DNA of 64,000 nt from Bacteroidales bacterium (lineage in GTDB: Bacteria > Bacteroidota > Bacteroidia > Bacteroidales > F082): positions 1 through 64,000 of the forward strand of contig WGCY01000001.1 of NCBI GenBank assembly GCA_015493525.1, given 5' to 3'. The position numbers were made by a program, and so were the translations under genes. Shown here piece after piece: positions 19,515 to 27,821 of the stretch (position 1 is the first letter of the stretch; every line of letters begins with the position of its first letter). Under the pieces are notes generated by a model. It was not told where the DNA came from and did not search any database. It saw only the letters and a program-made list of their open reading frames with translations.

Positions 19515-20558
19515 ATGAAAGAAAAAGAGCCTTATCTCGTTACGGAGGATGGCCAGGAGTTATATGAACACCACCGCATCGTTGTTGATCCGGGACAGGA
19601 GGCACTGCGTATAGATAAATTTTTGTTCAACCGGATTGTAAATGTTTCCCGAAACAAAATCCAGACGGCGGCAAAAGCCGGAAACATCCTGATTGACAAC
19701 AAGCCTGTCAAATCCAATTATAAAGTTCGCCCGGGCGATGTTATTTCTGTTGTGTTGTCGCACCCGCCACGCGATGTGGAAATCCTGCCAGAAGATTTGC
19801 CGCTGAACATCGTGTACGAAGACAAGGATGTGATAGTGGTGAACAAAGCTGCCGGCATGGTGGTACATCCTGCCCATGCCAATTATACAGGGACTTTATT
19901 AAATGCCCTGGCAGGATATTTTCAAAAAAAGAATGCCAAAGAGGTGGAGAATGGTTTCGGCTATCTGGTGCACCGTATTGATAAGGATACCAGCGGGTTG
20001 TTGCTGGTGGCGAAAAATGAATTGGCCCAGACAAAACTGGCCAAACAGTTTTTTGACCATTCCGTCGAACGCAGGTACCAGGCATTGGTCTGGGGCGATT
20101 TTGATGAAGATGAAGGAACGATTGAAGGAAATATTGGCCGCCATCCCAAAGACCGGCGGCAGATGACCGTTTTTCCGGATGGTGCATACGGGAAACCGGC
20201 CATTACCCATTTTGAAGTGGTTGAACGCCTGGGATATGTTACCCTTGTGGCGTGCCGCCTTGAAACGGGCCGTACCCATCAAATCAGGGCGCATTTTCGG
20301 TATTTGCGCCATCCGTTGTTTAATGATGCCCGATATGGTGGCGACATGATTTTGAAAGGGACCACTTTTACAAAATACAAGCAGTTTGTCCAGAATTGCT
20401 TTAAAATTCTGCCACGACAGGCCTTACATGCCATGACACTGGGATTTGTACATCCGGTTTCAGGAAAAATGTTGCGGTTTTCTTCGGTTTTGCCGGATGA
20501 TATGCAAACGGTACTTTCAAAATGGCGGGCATATGCCGAAAATAGCTCGGGCAGATAG
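19515..20558 (+). CDS. RluA/RluD-family 23S rRNA pseudouridine synthase
   Basis: 347 residues: an S4 RNA-binding domain (LRIDKFLFNRIVNVSRNKIQ, about residues 31-90) and the catalytic domain with HRIDKDTSGLLLVAKNE, whose Asp-156 is the catalytic residue. Later motifs such as CRLETGRTHQIRAHF and HPLFNDARYGG are those of RluD-like enzymes. It isomerises uridines in 23S rRNA; the exact positions cannot be told. It lies two bases after the T9SS gene, in the same operon. Confidence 0.93.
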   Translation: MKEKEPYLVTEDGQELYEHHRIVVDPGQEALRIDKFLFNRIVNVSRNKIQTAAKAGNILIDNKPVKSNYKVRPGDVISVVLSHPPRDVEILPEDLPLNIVYEDKDVIVVNKAAGMVVHPAHANYTGTLLNALAGYFQKKNAKEVENGFGYLVHRIDKDTSGLLLVAKNELAQTKLAKQFFDHSVERRYQALVWGDFDEDEGTIEGNIGRHPKDRRQMTVFPDGAYGKPAITHFEVVERLGYVTLVACRLETGRTHQIRAHFRYLRHPLFNDARYGGDMILKGTTFTKYKQFVQNCFKILPRQALHAMTLGFVHPVSGKMLRFSSVLPDDMQTVLSKWRAYAENSSGR

Positions 20559-20629
20559 AAAACCTTACTACTCAGTAGCTTAAATTAAGTAGATACAGGT
20601 AGTTACAGGAAATCATTTTTAAAATTTAT

Positions 20630-21337
20630 TTATCGGCTGATGAGCGTTCCGATTTTTTCGCCGGAGACTACTTTTCCCAAATTGCCTTGTGTGTTCATGT
20701 CAAAAACCAAAATGGGCAGGCTGTTCTCTTTGCAGAGGGTAAATGCGGTCATGTCCATGATACGCAGGTTTTTTTCGTAAGCCTGGTCAAATGTCAGGGC
20801 ATCATATTTTACGGCAGTAGGGTCTTTTTCGGGATCTGCGGTATAAACGCCATCCACACGGGTCCCTTTCAACAGCACATCGGCATGTATTTCGACGGCA
20901 CGCAATGCGGAAGCCGAGTCTGTGGTAAAAAACGGATTACCTGTCCCGCCGGCAATAACCACAACATAACCTTTTTCCAGATAATCCATGGCTTTTCTGC
21001 CGCTGGTGGTCTCCGTAATCGGGTCAATAAACAGCCCGGAAAGTAGTTTGACCTTCAGTCCCTGTTTCTCCAGTTCTGCCTGCAATGCCATGGAATTGAT
21101 GACCGTGGCCAGCATGCCCATATAATCGCCCTGCACACGGTCGAAACCTTCGGCAGCCCCTTGCAGTCCGCGAAAGATATTCCCTCCGCCAATGACGATA
21201 GCCGTCTGGACCCCCTTGTTGACAATGGAAACAATGTCGTTGCAGTAAGTGGTCAGTGTTTCGGGGTCAATGCCGTATTTTTTGTTGCCCATGAGGGCTT
21301 CCCCACTTAATTTCAAGAGAATCCTGTTGTATTTCAT
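20630..21337 (-). CDS. pyrH: UMP kinase
   Basis: Phosphorylates UMP to UDP in pyrimidine synthesis. 235 residues of the amino-acid-kinase fold: RILLKLSGEALMG at the N-terminus, AIVIGGGNIFRG, GDYMGMLATVINSMALQ (the bacterial UMP-kinase signature) and VIAGGTGNPFFTTDSAS. Its own -7 box lies 36 bases upstream. The usual partner frr is not adjacent. Confidence 0.97.
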   Translation of the reverse strand: MKYNRILLKLSGEALMGNKKYGIDPETLTTYCNDIVSIVNKGVQTAIVIGGGNIFRGLQGAAEGFDRVQGDYMGMLATVINSMALQAELEKQGLKVKLLSGLFIDPITETTSGRKAMDYLEKGYVVVIAGGTGNPFFTTDSASALRAVEIHADVLLKGTRVDGVYTADPEKDPTAVKYDALTFDQAYEKNLRIMDMTAFTLCKENSLPILVFDMNTQGNLGKVVSGEKIGTLISR

Positions 21338-21373
21338 AAGAAAAAAAGTTGTGTTTCAATTTTTATTGATACG

Positions 21374-21381
21374 CAAAAATA
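21374..21381 (-). promoter_or_regulatory. Candidate -7 box for pyrH
   Basis: CAAAAATA on + reads TATTTTTG on -, matching TAnnTTTG, 36 bases before the ATG. Confidence 0.5.
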
Positions 21382-21429
21382 AGCATTATCCATCAAAAGC
21401 TTTTTCTTATTTTCTGGCTGTATTAAAAT

Positions 21430-22551
21430 TTATTCAATCTCTTTGATAAAACAGCGTCTGCGTTTGTGTTGGATGTGGTCAAAATTTTTCCAGTTGGAGA
21501 TGGCGTGTTGGTTGGTTTCAAAAATACCGGTGGTTTCTATGGTGTCGATGCCGTCCTTCAGCATTTGATTTTGCACGGCAGCATACAGCATGATGGCTAC
21601 GCCCTGGCTTTCATACTTTGGTAAGACCCCACTCAGGAAGAAATCAATCACTTTGGGATGTTTCATATCCTTCATAATGTGGTAGAAGCCAAAGGGGAAC
21701 AGTCGCCCATTGGCTTTTTGCATGGCTTTGGACAGAGAGGGGACAGTTATCATGAAACCCAAGACGTTGTCCTCTTTTTTTACCAGAAAGACATATTTTG
21801 GGTTGATGACCTTGAAATATTTTTTGGTATACATATCGCGCATCTCTTTGTCAAAGGGAGTTACAAAAGGTAATTTGCCAAAAGCCTGGTTCAAAACATT
21901 AAAGACGGTGGCAGCATGGGGGATAAGCTCTTTGGTTTTTTTAAAGCTGACAATTTCAAAACCAAATCTTTTTTTCAGCAGTTCGGCTCCGCGGTTTGCT
22001 TTTTCAATGTTCTTTTTCCCGATTTGCAGCCTGAATTCCACCCAGTCAATTTCTTTTTTGAAGCCATAGTCCTCAATATGTTTCTGGTAGTACGGATGAT
22101 GGTAGACCGAGGCGATAGAGGGCAGATAGTCAAATCCTTCAACGAGCAGTCCCTGGGTGTCGAGGTTGGTAAATCCCAACGGGCCATGAATGGTTTTCAT
22201 TCCTTTTTCTTTGAGCCAGGCGACGGCTGTGTCCATGAGTGCCTGAAACGTTTCTTTGTCATCGAAAAATTCCAGTTTGAAGAAACGTCCCAGCTTTTTC
22301 CCTGTTTTTTCGTTGTATTTTCTATTGATGATGGCTGCCAGTCGTCCAACCGGTTTACCATCGCGGTAAGCAACCCAAAACCGGGAATCGCAAAAGCGCA
22401 TGGCCGGGTTGTGTTTGGGGCCCATGGCTTTTTTTTCATCACATTTCAGCGGGGGTACCCAGTAAGGATTTCCTTTGTATACCTCAAAGGGCAGATGAAC
22501 AAAATCTTTTTTCTCCTGATTGCTTTTAACTACTTTAACGTTGATTCCCAT
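21430..22551 (-). CDS. GNAT-like acyltransferase family protein, copy 1
   Basis: 373 residues of a family widespread in Bacteroidota and usually annotated as a GNAT-fold protein of unknown substrate. The N-terminal half carries FVHLPFEVYKGNPYWVPPL and HGPLGFTNLDTQGLLVEGF. The C-terminal half resembles an acetyltransferase core (FLVKKEDNVLGFMITVPSLS) and ends NWKNFDHIQHKRRRCFIKEI. The start at 22551 was chosen because the longer in-frame start lies within the -7 box. It is a clear paralogue of the next gene upstream (about 60% identity by eye). Acyl donor and acceptor are unknown. Confidence 0.75.
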   Translation of the reverse strand: MGINVKVVKSNQEKKDFVHLPFEVYKGNPYWVPPLKCDEKKAMGPKHNPAMRFCDSRFWVAYRDGKPVGRLAAIINRKYNEKTGKKLGRFFKLEFFDDKETFQALMDTAVAWLKEKGMKTIHGPLGFTNLDTQGLLVEGFDYLPSIASVYHHPYYQKHIEDYGFKKEIDWVEFRLQIGKKNIEKANRGAELLKKRFGFEIVSFKKTKELIPHAATVFNVLNQAFGKLPFVTPFDKEMRDMYTKKYFKVINPKYVFLVKKEDNVLGFMITVPSLSKAMQKANGRLFPFGFYHIMKDMKHPKVIDFFLSGVLPKYESQGVAIMLYAAVQNQMLKDGIDTIETTGIFETNQHAISNWKNFDHIQHKRRRCFIKEIE

Positions 22552-22572
22552 GTCCGGATTTTTTCTCAGGCA

Positions 22573-22580
22573 CAAACTTA
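22573..22580 (-). promoter_or_regulatory. Candidate -7 box for GNAT-like copy 1
   Basis: CAAACTTA on + reads TAAGTTTG on -, matching TAnnTTTG, 21 bases before the ATG at 22551. It rules against the longer start at 22575. Confidence 0.5.
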
Positions 22581-22634
22581 AAGGTTTTTACCATAGCCTT
22601 ACATATTTAACCGGTTTAATTATGAAAAGCTTTC

Positions 22635-23753
22635 TTAAATATTCTTAATAAAGCAGCGCCGGCGTTTGTGCTGGATGTGGTCGAAATTTTTCCAGTTGGC
22701 GATGACATGGCGGTTTGTCTCAAAATTACCGGTGGTTTCAACAATGTGCAGGCCATCTTTCAGCATTTGGTTTTGAATTTCCGCGTACAAAACAACGGCA
22801 ATACCTTCACGGTCATATTCCGGTTTTACACCTCCCAGGAAGAAATCAATTACTTCGGGGTTTTTAATGGCTTTTTTAATATGATAAAAGCCAAACGGAA
22901 ACAGCTTGCCGTTGCCTTTCTGCATAGCTCTTGACAAAGAAGGGACAGCAAGAAAAAAGCCCGCCAATTCGTCTCCTTTTTTGACAAAGTAAACATATTT
23001 GGGGTTAATAATTTTAAAATACTTTTCTACGTACATGTCCACCATCTCCTTGTCGAATGGGATAACGAACGGCAGCGAAGCAAAGGCATCGTTTACTACC
23101 TCGAAAAGGGCTTTGGCGTGTGGAAGGACATCGCTGGCTTTTTTGAACCTAATCACCTCTAAACCAAATCGTTTCTTCAATAGTTTAGCTCCACGCATGG
23201 ATTTATTTATGGCTTTGGCCCCGATGTTTAAACGAAATTCCAGCCAGTCGATTTCTTTTTCAAAACCATAGTCTTCAAGATACTTCTGGTAGTATGGGAG
23301 ATGATAAACCGATGCCACTGAAGGCAGGTAATCGAACCCTTCAATGAGCAGTCCCTGGTTATCGAGGTTGGTAAATCCCAATGGGCCGTGAACCGTTTTC
23401 ATCCCTTTTTGTTTCATCCAGGCAATGGCCTTGTCCATGAGGGCTACAAAAACTTCTTTGTTGTCGAAAAACTCCAGTTTGGAGAAACGCCCCAGTTTTT
23501 TTCCTACTTTTTCATTGTATTTGTGGTTGATGATGGCTGCTATCCGTCCTGCTGGTTTCCCGTTTTGGTAGGCTATCCAATATTCGGCATCGCAAAACCG
23601 CATGGCTGGATTGTGTCCGGCATCCATGCTTTTCAGTTCGTCTGATTTTAAGGGCGGAACCCAGTAGGCATTTTTTTTATAAATTTCAAAAGGCAGGTTG
23701 ACAAAATCATTTTTCTGTTTTTTGCTTTGGATAGTTTGTAACGTAACGGACAT
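22635..23753 (-). CDS. GNAT-like acyltransferase family protein, copy 2
   Basis: 372 residues, collinear with copy 1 from end to end: FVNLPFEIYKKNAYWVPPLK, HNPAMRFCDAEYWIAYQNGK, KTVHGPLGFTNLDNQGLL and the closing NWKNFDHIQHKRRRCFIKNI. The two genes lie head to tail with an 83-base gap, indicating a tandem duplication followed by divergence. The conserved Lys/Arg-rich C-terminus and the conserved YWVPPL segment are shared. Function is unknown beyond a probable acyltransferase fold. Confidence 0.75.
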   Translation of the reverse strand: MSVTLQTIQSKKQKNDFVNLPFEIYKKNAYWVPPLKSDELKSMDAGHNPAMRFCDAEYWIAYQNGKPAGRIAAIINHKYNEKVGKKLGRFSKLEFFDNKEVFVALMDKAIAWMKQKGMKTVHGPLGFTNLDNQGLLIEGFDYLPSVASVYHLPYYQKYLEDYGFEKEIDWLEFRLNIGAKAINKSMRGAKLLKKRFGLEVIRFKKASDVLPHAKALFEVVNDAFASLPFVIPFDKEMVDMYVEKYFKIINPKYVYFVKKGDELAGFFLAVPSLSRAMQKGNGKLFPFGFYHIKKAIKNPEVIDFFLGGVKPEYDREGIAVVLYAEIQNQMLKDGLHIVETTGNFETNRHVIANWKNFDHIQHKRRRCFIKNI

Positions 23754-23873
23754 TTATGTATTGGTGTTAATTTGATTTAAAATGATAACGGTTTTTCTAC
23801 CCTCTTATTTCATATCTGCATTTTACTTTCCGGCAGGGGAGGGAAGTTATACAACCTGAGTTCGGTATAAGAT

Positions 23874-26522
23874 TTACATGCTAAAGCGGTAAGAGAATTT
23901 GAGCAGGAAAACATTGGTCGGGTGCGCCTGAAAAAGGGAATGGAAGCCATTGCCAAAGTCAAAATCGCCGTTGCCGTTGTAATCGTTGCGTTCCTGCGAC
24001 CAGACGAAGAAAAAGGTGGACCCGGGAACAAACTCCCAGCGGAGCACCATGTTTGAACGGAATTCCATAAAGCTAAAATCGGGATTGGCCAGTGTGAAAT
24101 CCGTATTTCCGTCGCCATTGTCATCCACCAGATACTGGTTTGCTGTTTCATCGTAGCTTATCTCGTTGGGAGTATATTCGTGAAACTGTGCATCAAAATC
24201 TTTGTCGTTGGGATGAATTACTTTTTTAAACCCGGAATAATCTCCTGAAAAAAGAAAGGGCTGGCCCCAGTATTCCAGAGAAAGGTCGGGCGTAAAGGAG
24301 AAGTTTACGCGTACACTGGTGGAAAAGACCGTTTGCTCGATGCTGGAAACGACGTATAAATCCTGGTTGTTTAACTCTTCTTTGGAAACATATTTAAAAT
24401 CTTTATAACTGTTGGAGTAGCTCGGGCTGATAGAGAGTTTTAGTGCCGGAATGGGCCGGTAGGAGAGGCGAAAATTCAATCCGTATGATTTGCTGAATTG
24501 ATGGTCTCCTTTGTCTGTGCTGAAGCTAAACCCGGCGACAAGCTTCTTCCTGCCATCGGTACTCACACTCGTCCAGAAGTTCCATTCGGCAGGGGTGAGG
24601 ATGGAGGGGCCGCCCCTCAGTTCGTGCCTGTCCAGGTCGCGGCCGCTGCGGTAAGTTCCCAAACTAAACCCCCAGTAATTTTTAAACTGGGTGTTGAAAT
24701 GAAAACTGTAGCCTGAAAACGTCTTTCGTCCGAGGAAGTCATATCCGCTATGCTGCCCCAATCCAAGGTTCATGGATCGAAAAATGCTAAAGGGTGTCCA
24801 GAAATTGTAACTTGTTGATATCCCCTGTTTTATCATATCAGCGATACGCATGTAGCCCTGGTCGTTTAGCTCCAGCCCCGGGCTGTACATGGTGGCACTT
24901 ACCCCGAATTGCCAGTGTCCGCCGATTTTGGAAAACTCTGTACTGGCACCTGTTCCCTGAAGAATGCGCAGCGTGGTGTCCAGCTTACGGGTGCCATCCG
25001 GTTTTTGGTAGTAACGCCTCGAAGATTCCTGCTCACTGGTTATGGCTTCCGTACTTCCCGAAAGGTGGCTGCCATAGGCTTTTGCACTCAGCCGGTAGGT
25101 TTTGTCCTTCCAGTATGTCTGAAAGTCGATGCCGGCCGAATAGGCTGCAGATGGAAGGTACATCAGGCTGCTGTCTTTGATAAACCGGTTGGTGGCGGTT
25201 ACCATGCCGCCAATAATCGTCTTGCCTTTGTTGATGTCTTTTTGGATACGGGTGTTGAAATAATTGGTCATGGGTTCGATGGACTGCTTGCTCCGGTCGC
25301 CGGCACTGTCAATGGTCGCTTTTGCGTTTTGTGTCAGGCTTTCGAGAACACCGATGGACCAACCGTTGCGCGTTTTGCCGGAAAGTTTAAAAGCCCCCAG
25401 GATACGGGTGGCTTCTGGAACTTTGGCATATTCGCCTGGTGCCAATTCGGGATAATTGTGGGGCCTTCTGCCAATCCGCCGCGAGTAGAACAGGTTGTCA
25501 ATTCCGAAATCGCCCCCGGCAGCGAGGGGAAAATTGAAAATGTTGTTCTCTTCCACGAAAAAGGGCCTTCTCTCCGAGAAATAACTCTCAAAAGCGGAGA
25601 GGTTTACCTCTGATGGGTCGGCTTCTACCTGGCCAAAATCGGGGTTGATGGTGAAATTGAGCGTCAGGTCGTTGGTAACGGCAATTTTTCCATCCAGTCC
25701 GAGGGAGTAACCGGGGGTTACCCCTGTGGCAAAGGGGTTTCCTTTTTCTTTTTCGGAAGTGGTGAGTTTACCGAGGGCGTAAGGTGTCAGGGCAATCTCT
25801 TTTTTCGGATGAATATTGTCGATGCCGGTCAGTTCGCCCCAGTGGCTCACCCATCCCGATTCGGATTTGGATTGCGGCGACCACAGGTCCATCTCCTGAA
25901 GACGGTATATTTTGCGGATAACCTGGAGGCCCCAGACGTGGTTTTTTGTTTTGGCAAAGCGCAACTGCGACAACGGGATACGCATTTCGGCCACCCATCC
26001 GAGGGAGTCGATGGATGTTTTAACGTACCAGACCGGGTTCCAGGTGTCATCCATGTTGTCGTCGTTGGTGAATTTCCCATCCCATTTAACCCCAACGGCG
26101 TTGGCCGAGAAAACAAATCCGGTAAGCTTATCGTGGTAGCTGTCAATGCCAACGCCAATCCAGTCGCCATCGGTTTTGTCGCGCCTGGAAAGGATTTTCT
26201 CTATTTTGGAAGGGTCCGTATCAAAACAACGAATGCCCACGTACAGGTTGTTGTTGTCGTACAATATTTTAAAAGCTGTTTTTTGAGACGGGGCTTTGCT
26301 GTCGTATGGCTCAAACTGTGTAAAATCATTATCCCATTTTGCTGCTTGCCAGGCTTTGTCTTTCAAATGGCCATCAATTACCGGCGGTTTTCCCTGCACT
26401 TCCACGGCTTTGTAGGTAACTTTTCGTGTTTGTGCAGAGGCAGGAGCATTTAAAAGTAAAAAAAACAATAGGCTTGTACCGAAAACAAGGATGGCGGTAA
26501 TATTGCTTTTGGGTTGTGTCAT
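23874..26522 (-). CDS. DUF5916 outer-membrane protein with CBM9-like N-terminal domain
   Basis: 882 residues. A signal peptide (ILVFGTSLLFFLLLNAPASA) is followed by a carbohydrate-binding-family-9-like domain (about residues 35-220: PPVIDGHLKDKAWQAA, YVGIRCFDTDP) and then DUF5916, which reads as an outer-membrane beta-barrel (YSRRIGRRPHNYPE near residue 345, many Tyr/Phe strands, final FLLKFSYRFSM). Members are often called hydrolases without proof. A surface carbohydrate-binding role is possible. The start immediately follows the plsC-like stop, so these two are co-transcribed. Confidence 0.85.
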   Translation of the reverse strand: MTQPKSNITAILVFGTSLLFFLLLNAPASAQTRKVTYKAVEVQGKPPVIDGHLKDKAWQAAKWDNDFTQFEPYDSKAPSQKTAFKILYDNNNLYVGIRCFDTDPSKIEKILSRRDKTDGDWIGVGIDSYHDKLTGFVFSANAVGVKWDGKFTNDDNMDDTWNPVWYVKTSIDSLGWVAEMRIPLSQLRFAKTKNHVWGLQVIRKIYRLQEMDLWSPQSKSESGWVSHWGELTGIDNIHPKKEIALTPYALGKLTTSEKEKGNPFATGVTPGYSLGLDGKIAVTNDLTLNFTINPDFGQVEADPSEVNLSAFESYFSERRPFFVEENNIFNFPLAAGGDFGIDNLFYSRRIGRRPHNYPELAPGEYAKVPEATRILGAFKLSGKTRNGWSIGVLESLTQNAKATIDSAGDRSKQSIEPMTNYFNTRIQKDINKGKTIIGGMVTATNRFIKDSSLMYLPSAAYSAGIDFQTYWKDKTYRLSAKAYGSHLSGSTEAITSEQESSRRYYQKPDGTRKLDTTLRILQGTGASTEFSKIGGHWQFGVSATMYSPGLELNDQGYMRIADMIKQGISTSYNFWTPFSIFRSMNLGLGQHSGYDFLGRKTFSGYSFHFNTQFKNYWGFSLGTYRSGRDLDRHELRGGPSILTPAEWNFWTSVSTDGRKKLVAGFSFSTDKGDHQFSKSYGLNFRLSYRPIPALKLSISPSYSNSYKDFKYVSKEELNNQDLYVVSSIEQTVFSTSVRVNFSFTPDLSLEYWGQPFLFSGDYSGFKKVIHPNDKDFDAQFHEYTPNEISYDETANQYLVDDNGDGNTDFTLANPDFSFMEFRSNMVLRWEFVPGSTFFFVWSQERNDYNGNGDFDFGNGFHSLFQAHPTNVFLLKFSYRFSM

Positions 26523-27095
26523 TTACGCTGTCTTTTTCAGGTTTGTTTCGCTCAGGTTGTAACGTTCGGGATGCTTTGCGTGAAACTGCCGGTAATAGGT
26601 TTCTATTTCCATTATATCGGCTTCATAATTGCCTGTGGGATGAAAAATGGGGCCGATACCTCCTTTTTTGTCGCGGTAATCAATAAAGGCCATGGCAATG
26701 GGTACCTCGTTTTGCAAAGCAATCTGGTAGAACCCCCTTTTCCAGCGGTGGACAAGCTCACGTGTCCCTTCGGGGGTAATCACAAGAAAGAAGGTGTCGT
26801 TATTTTTAAAATGGTCAAAAACCTCCAGCAGCACCCGTGTCGGCCGGGTTTGTTTTACCGGATGCCCTCCCAATAGTTTAAGTAATCCTCCCAATGGCCA
26901 GAAAAAATATTTTTCGTTAATCATAAAACGAACATCAATATGGAGCACCCAAAAAGCGAGCCGTCCGTACACAAAATCCCACAAGGAGGTGTGCGGGGCT
27001 ACGGTGATGACCGCTTTGTTTACGGAATCGGGTAATTTGCCTGATATCTCCCAACCCAGCAAACGGCATAAAATAAAATGAGCAATCTTTTGCAT
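26523..27095 (-). CDS. PlsC-type 1-acyl-glycerol-3-phosphate acyltransferase family protein, copy 1
   Basis: 190 residues. The acyltransferase motifs are APHTSLWDF (the catalytic HxxxxD, about residues 32-37) and TPEGTRELVHRWKRGFY. It adds an acyl chain to a lipid precursor at the inner membrane. It is short for PlsC and resembles the small glycerol-acyltransferase group rather than canonical PlsC. It lies directly upstream of the DUF5916 gene and next to a second copy. Confidence 0.85.
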   Translation of the reverse strand: MQKIAHFILCRLLGWEISGKLPDSVNKAVITVAPHTSLWDFVYGRLAFWVLHIDVRFMINEKYFFWPLGGLLKLLGGHPVKQTRPTRVLLEVFDHFKNNDTFFLVITPEGTRELVHRWKRGFYQIALQNEVPIAMAFIDYRDKKGGIGPIFHPTGNYEADIMEIETYYRQFHAKHPERYNLSETNLKKTA

Positions 27096-27114
27096 GTCCG
27101 TTTTTTGAGGAGCG

Positions 27115-27122
27115 CAAATTTA
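27115..27122 (-). promoter_or_regulatory. Candidate -7 box for plsC-like copy 1
   Basis: CAAATTTA on + reads TAAATTTG on -, matching TAnnTTTG, 19 bases before the ATG. It overlaps the stop codon of copy 2, so copy 1 may have its own promoter inside the operon. Confidence 0.45.
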
Positions 27123-27713
27123 GGAAATATTCTGGTTTTTGCCGGCCCCTTTTTCCTTTAGATACTGTGGGCTGAGGTTGAAATTCTCAGGATACTTTGC
27201 CACAACGCCTTTGTAGAAATCTTCAATAATTTTGAAGTCTTCTTCGTAATTGCCTGAGGGGAACAAAAGTTTTCCGAAAGTGCCTGTTTTCTTCTCATAA
27301 TCCAGGGCGGTGAGCAAAATGGGAACGCCTGCTTTCACGGCAATGTAATAGTACCCTTTTTTCCAATGGGTACTCAGCGAGCGGGTCCCTTCGGGCGTAA
27401 TGGCGAGGTTTAAAGCCTTTTTTTCTTTAAACAAATGGGCCAGGGCATCCACTTTGCTCAGGTTTCCGCTGCGGTCCAGCGGAATTCCGCCAATCCATTT
27501 CAAAAAAACACCGAGGGGCCAGAAAAAAAGTTCCTTTTTGATGATGACATTTACCTTCACCCCTATGGAGGTGATGGCCAGCATGCCGAGCAGATAATCC
27601 CAGTTGGAGGTGTGCGGGGCTTCCACAATAAGGAGTTTTTTGTGCTCTCCGGGCACTTCTCCCACCGTTTTCCATCCCAACAGGTTAAAAAGCCATTTTG
27701 ATAGTTTTCTCAT
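27120..27713 (-). CDS. PlsC-type acyltransferase family protein, copy 2
   Basis: 197 residues, with EAPHTSNWDYLLG (HxxxxD) and TPEGTRSLSTHWKKGYYYIA. It is similar to copy 1 throughout, including FFWPLGVFLKWIGGIPLDR matched to FFWPLGGLLKLLGGHPVKQ. The start at 27713 gives the paralogue's N-terminus (MRKLSKWLFNLLGW), and the -7 box lies only four bases upstream, so the longer frame cannot be the start. It probably has the same class of lipid-acylation role with a different acceptor or donor. Confidence 0.85.
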   Translation of the reverse strand: MRKLSKWLFNLLGWKTVGEVPGEHKKLLIVEAPHTSNWDYLLGMLAITSIGVKVNVIIKKELFFWPLGVFLKWIGGIPLDRSGNLSKVDALAHLFKEKKALNLAITPEGTRSLSTHWKKGYYYIAVKAGVPILLTALDYEKKTGTFGKLLFPSGNYEEDFKIIEDFYKGVVAKYPENFNLSPQYLKEKGAGKNQNIS

Positions 27714-27717
27714 GGGG

Positions 27718-27725
27718 CAAAAGTA
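27718..27725 (-). promoter_or_regulatory. Candidate -7 box for plsC-like copy 2
   Basis: CAAAAGTA on + reads TACTTTTG on -. It ends four bases before the ATG, so the transcript would be leaderless. Confidence 0.5.
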
Positions 27726-27762
27726 AGCATTTTGATGGGGATTTTCAAAAAAACAGGACAAT

Positions 27763-27798
27763 AAAAAAACGGCTATAATATTAATTTATAGCCGTTTT
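27763..27798 (-). terminator. Terminator of the M13 peptidase gene
   Basis: On the - strand ACGGCTATA pairs with TATAGCCGT across a short AT loop and is followed by seven T. Confidence 0.75.
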
Positions 27799-27821
27799 CA
27801 GTTGAAAAATCAAACCGTAAG

